Of a stretch of DNA of 5,077 bases, positions 1 to 5,077 are shown one piece after another. The position numbers were made by a program, and so were the translations under genes. Origin of the DNA: JBFJWU01 sp041623475 [NCBI: bacterium] (lineage in GTDB: Bacteria > J088); NCBI GenBank assembly GCA_041623475.1, contig JBFJWU010000269.1, forward strand, positions 1-5,077, given 5' to 3'. The notes below the pieces were generated by a model that was not told the DNA's origin, searched no databases, and saw nothing but the letters and a program-made list of their open reading frames with translations. Numbering within the stretch: the stretch's first letter is position 1; every line of letters begins with the position of its first letter.

Positions 1-1
1 C

Positions 2-460
2 CCGGTCGATGGTGCTCCGACTGAGCCCGATGATCCCGCGCCCGTTCCGGACCCGGCCGATGCAGCCCTTGAAGACGAGCCGCTTGACCCAACGGCGCAA
101 GGCGCTGAAGGTGCTGCATTAGCCGATGATCCAGCTGATGCGGCGCTGGACGATCCGGCGGACGCCGCATTGGCGGATCCCGCTGCAGTTGATCCGGCAG
201 CGGCGGTTTTGGATGAAGCGGCTCCAGTTGCAACGGGCGCCGCGAATCCGGCGACGGACTCGCAGGACGCGCAAGATCCGGCCGATCAGGTCATTGGCGG
301 GTCTCCTTCGGCAACGACCGACTCCGGGCAGACGGCCGATGCCCCCGTAGCCGATCCGGCGGATGCTGTTGTCGGTGACGAGGATTCAGGGGATGTGGCT
401 GACCAGGTCCTTGCGGCACCAGCACCCGGTGAGGTCACCGAGGACGAGGATGCCTACCAG
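2..460 (+). repeat. Acidic Asp/Ala/Pro low-complexity segment with DPADxx-hydrophobic repeats
   Basis: This N-terminal part of the visible protein is almost entirely Asp, Ala, Pro, Glu, Val, Gly, Ser and Thr, with very few basic or aromatic residues, so it should be disordered and strongly acidic. The heptad DPADAAL occurs three times (50-70, 128-148, 152-172), and looser forms follow: DPADQVI (275-295), DPADAVV (353-373) and DVADQVL (392-412). The three identical heptads use different synonymous codons, so the repetition is at the protein level. The segment lies before the barrel; it may be a periplasmic or surface tether, but nothing in the sequence decides this. Confidence 0.85.
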
Positions 461-2860
461 GAGTTGCGCCGGACGATCGAAGCCAGCGTCCAGGTCAGGG
501 AGCTGTTGGAAACCGGCTACATGAAAGATGGTTTGTTGATTCGTCGTGGGCGCAAGGGCGCGCAGGGGGGGCCAGCTTTACTTGGTTTCACTGGTGTATT
601 TCGCGGAATCAGTGCGGACCTTCCGCCCAAGAACAGCTTTCGCTTTGGCAGCCATTTTGGATTTTATGCAGCGCCGAGCCTTTGGGATGATACAAAGCAA
701 AGCCATCTGGACGCAATCGGGTTCTTCTCCTACAGCATTCGCGACGACCTGGAGGCACGTATCGCCGGCGTCGCATCGGGACATCGCAGTGGAAACATTG
801 CCCGAATTGGCCAGGACGCGCTGTTCCAGACTTTGGGCGACATCTATATCGGGGCAAAATATTCCTATAAAGTCCTGCCGTATCTGCACGTTGGCGGCGT
901 AGCCGACCTGCACTTTTTTACCCAGGTTGGGAAATTCCTGCTGCAGGGGGATGCCACTGGATTCCTTCTGCTGGCGACGGCAACGCTCGATTTCTACCGC
1001 AGTGGCTGGTTTCCCAAGCTGAGGTTCCCGGTCCGTGCCCATGCCCAGTTCGGGTATAACTTTGACCAGTCTTCGGCATTGCTGGACAACGTTGATACGC
1101 AGAATGCATCGACATTCGGTGGTTTTGGGCTGTCGCCTGGCGACCAGATCCCGTTTGTTGTTGGCGTCGAATTGATCCAGGAACCGGTCAGTTATTTTGT
1201 CGAATACAGCGCGGACCCGGTGGTCCGGCAACGTGCTGGAAGCGGGGTTCTGGCCGACCGCCCCAGCTTTTTGCGCAGCCCGCATCGGATGACGTTTGGC
1301 GCGCGCTGGAATCCGGCAGAGTTTCTGATGATCGACGGTGCCCTCGATTACGCCTACGGATTAAACAAGCCGGTGCAACTGTATAACCGTCCTGAACCCC
1401 CAGGCCCGCCGTACAAACTGCATTTTGGTGTGACGTACGAATGGAGCCCACTGGGTTACGAGGTCATAGACCTTCGTGGTCAGATCGTCGGTCTTGTCGT
1501 TGATGCTGATACCGGCCAGGCGCTGGGCGGTGCCGTTATCGAATACCTGGATGCAGATGGCGAGTTTACGCCACAGGTCGCTGATGTTGAAACAGGTACC
1601 TTTGAAACCTATCGCATGCCACCGGGGGAAATCCTTTTAAGGGTTACATTCGAGGGATACGAGCCATTAATTATCAATCCGACGATCAAAGAGCGCGAAG
1701 TCCAGGACCGCAAAGTGTTTCTGCGGCGCCCCGACGCCGCGCGCGGTCCTGTCGGCGCCCTTGTTGGTGTGGTCGCGGATACCGAAGGCAATCCCGTTAC
1801 GGCGGTCATTCGGTTTCCCGACACCGATATCGGCGAAATTGAGTCGTCCGAAGACGGGACGTTTGTCAAGATCCTGCCCGTTGGAAACTACCGTGTCGAA
1901 GTCATCGCGGCTGGCTACGAGGCCAAGAGCTATCAGGTTCCGATCCTGGAAAAGAAAAAGACCAACGTGACGTTCCAGCTGATCGGTGGTGGGGAACAGG
2001 GTGCAGTGGCGGGAACGGTTGTTGACAAGGACGGTCGACCGATCCAGGCAACATTGATGATGATGGATGCGCAGCTGGAGCCTGTCCAGACTGATGCGCT
2101 GGGGCAGTTCACTAAAGTCCTGCCGCCTGGCGAGTATTCGATCGAGGTCAGGGCCCGTGGCTACATTACCCGCGGATTCAAGATTCCAATCGAGGTCGGG
2201 AAAAAGACGGTGCTGGATGTTGTTCTCGAAGAAGAGCAGGCGGTTGGTGCGTTAGCCGGGCGGATATTGAGCGTTGACGGTGCGCCCCTGGCCGGCACGC
2301 TGTCGTTTGCGAATGCGGAAATTGCGCCAATTCCCGCAGATCCCGACAGTGGGGCATTTGAGGTTGTCGTACCCGCAGGTACTTACGAAATTGTCATTGA
2401 CGCGCCAGACCACGACGAGAAACGGTTCCGGATTCCAGTTCTGGCCGGCAAGAAAACGGTACAGGACTTTCGACTGGAGCGATCGGTCAAATCAACCGAT
2501 TTCGCGCGGCTCGAGGGTGAGCAGATACTGATCAGCGAGCCAGTAGATTTTGAGGCGGGCACGACGCTGTTGCGGGAATCTGCGTATCCAGTGCTGGAAA
2601 GCGTCGTCAAGCTGTTCCTGCAGCTGGCGCCCAATAAGAAATTGAGGATCGAAGCCCACACCCACAATCTGGGACCATCTGCGGCAAACCTGCGTCTATC
2701 AGAAGAACGTGTTGCTGCCGTTGTCGATCAAATCAAGACACTGGGCCTGCCGGCGGACCGCATCAGGGGGGTTGGCAAAGGGGAAGATTTCCCAATTGCA
2801 AGTAACGATTCCATCACTGGGCGTGTGAGAAACGAGCGGATCGAATTTTACGTGGAATAG
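2..2860 (+). CDS. OmpA-family outer-membrane protein with beta-barrel and four carboxypeptidase-regulatory-like modules (5' partial)
   Basis: The frame is open from the first complete codon at 2 to the TAG at 2858-2860, giving 952 visible residues. No stop occurs upstream of the TTG at 170, so the gene begins outside the window and any signal peptide is not visible. Layout: Asp/Ala/Pro-rich acidic segment (2-460), short charged helix (about 461-510), beta-barrel (about 578-1460) with alternating-hydrophobicity strands rich in Gly and Tyr/Phe, four beta-sandwich modules (1475-2482), and an OmpA-like domain (about 2516-2857). In known families the barrel sits in the outer membrane and the OmpA domain holds peptidoglycan, so an envelope-anchoring role is inferred; the modules could act as periplasmic spacers or glycan-binding units. 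Two conserved OmpA-domain positions are altered. An orphan TonB-type or secretin-type role is not supported. No gene name is assigned. Confidence is high for the coding region and the OmpA domain, moderate for the barrel. Confidence 0.93.
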   Translation, partial: PVDGAPTEPDDPAPVPDPADAALEDEPLDPTAQGAEGAALADDPADAALDDPADAALADPAAVDPAAAVLDEAAPVATGAANPATDSQDAQDPADQVIGGSPSATTDSGQTADAPVADPADAVVGDEDSGDVADQVLAAPAPGEVTEDEDAYQELRRTIEASVQVRELLETGYMKDGLLIRRGRKGAQGGPALLGFTGVFRGISADLPPKNSFRFGSHFGFYAAPSLWDDTKQSHLDAIGFFSYSIRDDLEARIAGVASGHRSGNIARIGQDALFQTLGDIYIGAKYSYKVLPYLHVGGVADLHFFTQVGKFLLQGDATGFLLLATATLDFYRSGWFPKLRFPVRAHAQFGYNFDQSSALLDNVDTQNASTFGGFGLSPGDQIPFVVGVELIQEPVSYFVEYSADPVVRQRAGSGVLADRPSFLRSPHRMTFGARWNPAEFLMIDGALDYAYGLNKPVQLYNRPEPPGPPYKLHFGVTYEWSPLGYEVIDLRGQIVGLVVDADTGQALGGAVIEYLDADGEFTPQVADVETGTFETYRMPPGEILLRVTFEGYEPLIINPTIKEREVQDRKVFLRRPDAARGPVGALVGVVADTEGNPVTAVIRFPDTDIGEIESSEDGTFVKILPVGNYRVEVIAAGYEAKSYQVPILEKKKTNVTFQLIGGGEQGAVAGTVVDKDGRPIQATLMMMDAQLEPVQTDALGQFTKVLPPGEYSIEVRARGYITRGFKIPIEVGKKTVLDVVLEEEQAVGALAGRILSVDGAPLAGTLSFANAEIAPIPADPDSGAFEVVVPAGTYEIVIDAPDHDEKRFRIPVLAGKKTVQDFRLERSVKSTDFARLEGEQILISEPVDFEAGTTLLRESAYPVLESVVKLFLQLAPNKKLRIEAHTHNLGPSAANLRLSEERVAAVVDQIKTLGLPADRIRGVGKGEDFPIASNDSITGRVRNERIEFYVE
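578..1460 (+). other. Outer-membrane beta-barrel domain, about 12 strands
   Basis: I read about twelve stretches of 8-14 residues with alternating hydrophobic and polar residues separated by polar loops. Examples are SFRFGSHFGFYA (about 635-670), GDIYIGAKYSYKV (about 836-874), FPVRAHAQFGYNF (about 1025-1063), RMTFGARW (about 1286-1309) and YKLHFGVTYEW (about 1412-1444). Gly and aromatic residues sit at strand ends as in aromatic girdles. The strand count is by eye and could be off by two. The domain is much longer than the classic eight-stranded OmpA barrel and shows no clear family signature, so the substrate, if it is a pore at all, is unknown. Confidence 0.7.
1475..2482 (+). repeat. Four carboxypeptidase-regulatory-like beta-sandwich modules
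   Basis: Modules lie at about 1475-1729, 1754-1984, 2000-2233 and 2246-2482. Each starts with a G-x-V/L-x-G-x-V strand, has a G-x-P or G-x-A turn, then an F-x-K/T-x-L-P-x-G-x-Y-x-V-x-V-x-A-x-G-Y core, and ends with a strand after an I/V-P-I motif; the last three close with K-K-T followed by a hydrophobic strand. This is the pattern of the CarboxypepD_reg / PEGA-like fold. Modules 2, 3 and 4 start exactly 82 residues (246 bases) apart, while module 1 is longer and more diverged. In module 4 the GY pair is replaced by DH. They probably form a rod or adhesive spacer between barrel and OmpA domain. Confidence 0.85.
2516..2857 (+). other. C-terminal OmpA-like peptidoglycan-binding domain with altered key residues
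   Basis: The domain shows the family order: a beta strand with VDFEAGTTLL, a helix ending LAPNKK, the strand LRIEAHTHN, then N-x-x-LS-x-x-R (LRLSEER), a G-L-P-A-D-R-I turn, G-x-G-x-x-x-P-I-A-S-N, and G-R-x-x-N-x-R-I-E at the end. In characterised members the Asp of the G-H-T-D motif and the Arg 15 residues later grip diaminopimelate of peptidoglycan. Here the Arg is kept (2708-2710) but the Asp is His (CAC, 2663-2665), and the first Arg of the usual N-R-R is Glu (2834-2836). Binding may be weakened or changed. Confidence 0.88.
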
Positions 2861-2873
2861 GCCCGGTCCGGGC
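2861..2873 (+). terminator. Small GC hairpin right after the outer-membrane protein stop codon
   Basis: GCCCG at 2861-2865 pairs with CGGGC at 2869-2873 around a three-base loop, starting at the base after the TAG. There is no run of T after it, only AATTGAATT, so it is a weak candidate for an intrinsic terminator; it may instead protect the 3' end of the message or be chance. Confidence 0.25.
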
Positions 2874-2881
2874 AATTGAAT

Positions 2882-2890
2882 TGCTATAAT
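2882..2890 (+). promoter_or_regulatory. Extended -10 promoter for efp (TGCTATAAT)
   Basis: TATAAT at 2885-2890 is a perfect sigma-70-type -10 box, preceded by TG one base away at 2882-2883, which makes an extended -10 element. No good TTGACA-like -35 box lies 16-18 bases upstream (about 2862-2867 reads CCCGGT), as is common for extended -10 promoters. A start of transcription near 2897 would give a leader of about 93 bases before the efp ATG. It would let efp be expressed independently of the upstream gene. Confidence 0.5.
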
Positions 2891-2930
2891 GCAGGCGCAC
2901 CACGAACGTTAGATTTCCAAGTCATTTTTG

Positions 2931-2972
2931 GCATTGCATGCGATCGCGTGCAGGCCTGTAAAGACGCCTGCC
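2931..2972 (+). promoter_or_regulatory. Structured leader upstream of efp
   Basis: Two inverted repeats lie side by side in the untranslated region. The first is GCATGC-GATC-GCGTGC (2935-2950), self-complementary apart from one T/G wobble, with GCGATCGC at its centre. The second is GCAGGC (2950-2955) with GCCTGC (2966-2971) around a ten-base loop. They sit just upstream of the efp ribosome binding site without covering it. They share base 2950, so the two stems compete slightly at that base. No known riboswitch or leader family is recognised. Confidence 0.3.
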
Positions 2973-2975
2973 AAT

Positions 2976-2981
2976 GGAGGG
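2976..2981 (+). promoter_or_regulatory. Ribosome binding site of efp
   Basis: GGAGGG lies nine bases upstream of the ATG at 2990 (eight if the last G is counted in the site). It is a strong Shine-Dalgarno match and settles the start at 2990 over the in-frame TTG at 2876, which would add 38 residues that no EF-P has and would place the promoter inside the gene. Confidence 0.85.
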
Positions 2982-2989
2982 TAGCGCCA

Positions 2990-3547
2990 ATGCTCAGCAC
3001 CACAGATTTTCGTAAAGGGCTCAAGGTCCAGATCGATGATGCGCCGTGGGAAATCGTTGATTTTCAGCACGTCAAGCCGGGAAAGGGCGGTGCGTTTGTT
3101 CGCACAAAGATACGCAACCTGCTGACCAGCGCGGTCGTCGAAAAGAATTTTCGGTCTGGCGAGAAGTTTCCGGCGCCGGACCTGGAATTCAAGAAGATGC
3201 AGTATCTGTACGAGTCGGATGGCTATGTGTTTATGGACATGGATTCCTATGACCAGGTCACGTTTAGCGCCGAGCAGGTCGGTGACCAGACCGCATTCCT
3301 GAAGGAAAATCTCGACGTTGACGTTGTTTTTTACGAAGGCAGTCCGATAACCGTGACGCTGCCGAATCACATCGTCTATGAAGTCGTCCAGACAGACCCT
3401 GGATTAAAGGGCGATACCGTGTCTGGCGGCAGCAAACCAGCCACCCTTGAGTCAGGCGCGGTGGTCCAGGTACCACTGTTCTTGAAAGAGGGAGAAAAAA
3501 TCAAAGTCGATACGCGTACCGGCGAGTACATCGAACGCGTAAATTGA
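2990..3547 (+). CDS. efp: Translation elongation factor P (EF-P)
   Basis: The gene is complete and encodes 185 residues, the usual length for EF-P. EF-P binds the ribosome between the P and E sites and speeds peptide-bond formation at consecutive prolines. The N-terminal KOW-like domain (about 1-62) holds the loop KPGKGGAF with Lys32 (codon 3083-3085) at the tip, the residue that reaches the peptidyl-transferase centre. Two OB domains follow (about 65-127 and 128-185). The C-terminal signature from Lys149 to Gly168 (KPATLESGAVVQVPLFLKEG, 3434-3493) fits the EF-P family pattern, and the protein ends in the typical VDTRTGEYIERV. Lys32 argues against the Arg type that EarP rhamnosylates and is compatible with beta-lysylation by EpmA or with another or no modification; no modifying enzyme is in the window. 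The start is set by a strong GGAGGG site. It likely has its own promoter upstream. Confidence 0.98.
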   Translation: MLSTTDFRKGLKVQIDDAPWEIVDFQHVKPGKGGAFVRTKIRNLLTSAVVEKNFRSGEKFPAPDLEFKKMQYLYESDGYVFMDMDSYDQVTFSAEQVGDQTAFLKENLDVDVVFYEGSPITVTLPNHIVYEVVQTDPGLKGDTVSGGSKPATLESGAVVQVPLFLKEGEKIKVDTRTGEYIERVN

Positions 3548-3626
3548 TCGGCAAACGCTGGCACATGAATCTGGAATTGCATACCATGACGTTTGACAAT
3601 GGTGGTGGGGTCGCGATTTTTGCGCG

Positions 3627-3658
3627 GCTTTCCCTGCGTTGTGCCTGTGAGGGAAGGT
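3627..3658 (+). promoter_or_regulatory. Possible hairpin covering the ribosome binding site and start of the TPR gene
   Basis: Bases 3627-3635 (GCTTTCCCT) can pair with 3650-3658 (AGGGAAGGT), seven Watson-Crick pairs and two G-U pairs, around a 14-base loop. The right arm contains most of the Shine-Dalgarno-like GAGGGAAG (3649-3656) and two bases of the GTG start. If it forms in the message it would reduce initiation. There is no T-run, so it is not a terminator for efp. Confidence 0.3.
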
Positions 3659-5077
3659 GGCAAAGCTAGACCGCAACAAATTGTTGGCCAATGCCCAGAA
3701 GCTGATTCAGCGGGGTGATCTGGCCAAGGCGGTAGTCCAGTACGAAAAATTGCTGGAAATGCAGCCCAAGGACGTCCAGTCGTTGCTGCGACTCGCTGGC
3801 CTGTATTTGCGTGTTGATCGCGGCGAAGACGCCGTCAAGACCTATATGAAGGCCGGCAGCCAATACGCGACGACCGGTTTCTACCAAAAGGCAGTTGCGG
3901 CCTATAAACAGGCCCTCCAACTCCGTTCAAATGATCCTGAATTGATGCATGAACTGGGATCCTTGTACCAGCAGATGGGTCTGAAAAGTCCTGCAGTCGA
4001 CCACTTCGACCAGGCAGCCGGGTTGTATGCGTCTGCGCAACGGTATGACAAAGCCATAGAAATCATGCACTCGCTGCTGGATCTGGAGCCGGATCGCCCG
4101 GACCTGAAAGCAAAGTACGGCGAGTATCTGTTCCAGGCTGGACGAAAAGACGAGGCGATCGGAGTCTTCCGCGGACTGGTGGAAATCCTGAAGCTGGAAG
4201 GCCAATGGGAAGACCTCGCACGGTTCTACGAGCGGATCCTCCAAATGAGTCCGGACGATCAGGATATCGGGCTGGACCTGGCGCATACATACCTGCGAAT
4301 CGGGCTGGCTCCCAAGGCTCTCCAGCGCTTGAAGGCGTTATTTGACTCTGGCGTCCGGGATGCCGAAATATTTGATCTGCTGGCCAGAGCGTATGTGCTG
4401 CTGGGCAAGAATGGCAAGGCGGTCAGCGCCTATCTGGAAAAGGTCAACCGGCTGGACCGGGGCAGCCAGGCCGACGAAATCCAGAAGACCCACAGGCGAA
4501 TCCTCGAAATCGATCCGACAAATGAACAGGCATTGATGGCGCTGGGCGAGGCTGAAGAAGGTTCCGAAGTTGAGGCCGAGGATGATGACGAATCACTTCA
4601 CGTTATCGAGGAAAGCCTCAACGAGAGGCCCGAGGCCGTTGTTGAAGTGGTTGCCCTGGAAGACGACGAACAGCCGACCGTCTTGTTGGGTGCAGAGTCA
4701 ACTGGCGGTGAATTCAGCGAGATACTCCAGGAAGCCAGCGTTTACATTCGCTACGGAATCAAAGAAAAGGCTCTCAAGAAACTGGACCAGATCCTTGCCC
4801 AGGATCCGGGCAATGTTTCTGCTCTGCGCAAGCGCATTGAAGTCCATCGCGAGTCTGATCCGGCCCGTGCCATCCCGGACCTGGTCAGGCTGTCTGAGGT
4901 TTTCGAAGGGCTGGGAGAACTGGATAGTGCGGAAGGATGCATCGCCGAGGCCAAATCGATAGATGAAAACCATCCCGTACTGCGCGAATTCCTGGGATTG
5001 GGCCCGGCTGATTCAGGCGCAGGTCCCGGCCCGGGTCCAGTCGCGGATGTCGTTGGGGCCGACGACGACGAAGAAGA
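3657..5077 (+). CDS. Tetratricopeptide-repeat protein with acidic linkers (3' partial)
   Basis: The frame is open from GTG at 3657 to the right edge with no stop, giving 473 visible residues plus two bases. An in-frame TGA at 3648-3650 makes the GTG the most upstream possible start, and GAGGGAAG at 3649-3656 supplies a rather close ribosome binding site. The protein begins MAKLDRNKLL with no signal peptide or membrane segment, so it is probably cytoplasmic. Residues about 9-300 are a helical TPR array with the usual spacing, for example DLAKAVVQYEKLLEMQP, FYQKAVAAYKQALQLRSND and RYDKAIEIMHSLLDLEPD. An acidic linker (about 301-350) leads to another repeat unit (about 353-440, IKEKALKKLDQILAQDPGN), then a Gly-Pro and Asp/Glu-rich stretch runs off the window. 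TPR arrays are protein-binding scaffolds; the partner is unknown. Similar multi-TPR proteins are common in Myxococcota and relatives. No catalytic domain is seen in the visible part. Confidence 0.93.
   Translation, partial: MAKLDRNKLLANAQKLIQRGDLAKAVVQYEKLLEMQPKDVQSLLRLAGLYLRVDRGEDAVKTYMKAGSQYATTGFYQKAVAAYKQALQLRSNDPELMHELGSLYQQMGLKSPAVDHFDQAAGLYASAQRYDKAIEIMHSLLDLEPDRPDLKAKYGEYLFQAGRKDEAIGVFRGLVEILKLEGQWEDLARFYERILQMSPDDQDIGLDLAHTYLRIGLAPKALQRLKALFDSGVRDAEIFDLLARAYVLLGKNGKAVSAYLEKVNRLDRGSQADEIQKTHRRILEIDPTNEQALMALGEAEEGSEVEAEDDDESLHVIEESLNERPEAVVEVVALEDDEQPTVLLGAESTGGEFSEILQEASVYIRYGIKEKALKKLDQILAQDPGNVSALRKRIEVHRESDPARAIPDLVRLSEVFEGLGELDSAEGCIAEAKSIDENHPVLREFLGLGPADSGAGPGPGPVADVVGADDDEE
4557..4706 (+). 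other. Acidic linker between the two TPR blocks
   Basis: Residues about 301-350 of the TPR protein are very rich in Glu and Asp (for example EVEAEDDDE) with few aromatic residues, and lack the TPR helix pattern. The segment probably is flexible and splits the protein into two binding blocks. A comparable acidic run (GADDDEE) appears at the right edge, so another linker of this kind may begin there. Confidence 0.7.

Noticed and set aside
126-350. Arg/Pro-rich forward ORF (74 codons) overlapping the acidic segment
   Set aside because: Its Arg-rich composition is what the Asp/Ala/Pro repeat gives when read one base shifted; the main frame is continuous through it.
578-1285. Long reverse-strand ORF (235 codons) within the outer-membrane protein gene
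   Set aside because: It lies opposite a convincing beta-barrel coding frame, has no recognisable domain, and its length is expected by chance in this base composition.
2940-2947. GCGATCGC octamer as a cyanobacterial HIP1 element
   Set aside because: HIP1 is recognised by its high frequency in a genome; I noticed only this one copy, and the proteins do not look cyanobacterial.
2876-2989. N-terminal extension of EF-P from the in-frame TTG at 2876
   Set aside because: The extension of 38 residues matches nothing in EF-P, would include the extended -10 box, and lacks a ribosome binding site, whereas the ATG at 2990 has GGAGGG and gives the normal length.
3593-3621. TTGACA at 3593-3598 as a -35 box for the TPR gene
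   Set aside because: At 16-17 bases downstream only GATTTT or ATTTTT is found, a poor -10 box, so a promoter here is not supported although the -35 match is perfect.
3548-3656. Intrinsic terminator after efp
   Set aside because: The only stem found lies at the start of the TPR gene and has no T-run after it, so readthrough from efp into the TPR gene is more likely.
3927-4286. Reverse-strand ORF (119 codons) opposite the TPR gene
   Set aside because: The + strand frame here is a clear TPR array; the reverse ORF is its shadow, with no recognisable domain.

Overview
This is a 5.1 kb window carrying three genes, all on the + strand: the 3' part of a large outer-membrane protein gene (2-2860), a complete elongation factor P gene (efp, 2990-3547) and the 5' part of a tetratricopeptide-repeat (TPR) protein gene (3657-5077). 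Coding density is high, with gaps of 129 and 109 bases between genes. No tRNA, rRNA, CRISPR array, insertion sequence or phage gene was seen.

The window suggests a Gram-negative bacterium. The first protein has an outer-membrane beta-barrel region and a C-terminal OmpA-like peptidoglycan-binding domain. Moderately high GC, carboxypeptidase-regulatory-like modules joined to an OmpA domain, a large TPR protein with acidic linkers, and a lysine-type EF-P together point to the former Deltaproteobacteria, such as Myxococcota or Bradymonadia. This is inference from protein style; no marker here fixes the taxon.

Region 1 (2-2860) encodes, in order, an Asp/Ala/Pro-rich disordered segment built on a DPADxx-hydrophobic motif, a short helix, a barrel of roughly 12 strands, four beta-sandwich modules (the last three at an exact 82-residue period), and an OmpA-like domain. 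In that last domain the usual peptidoglycan-contacting Asp is His. The reading frame is open to the left edge, so the real start lies outside the window; the TTG at 170 is only an internal codon. Region 2 (2861-2989) holds a small GC hairpin after the stop, a perfect extended -10 promoter element (TGCTATAAT) and a leader of about 93 bases before efp. Region 3 is efp, with Lys32 at the modified loop tip. Region 4 (3548-3656) is a short spacer whose end can fold over the ribosome binding site and GTG start of the TPR gene. Region 5 is the TPR gene, open to the right edge.

The three genes do not form an obvious pathway. EF-P is a general translation factor that relieves ribosome stalling at polyproline motifs, and the upstream gene has three PPG motifs, which is a plausible but unproven link. 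I found no clearly new multi-gene system. The observations most worth following are the altered OmpA-like domain and the unusual layout of the first protein.
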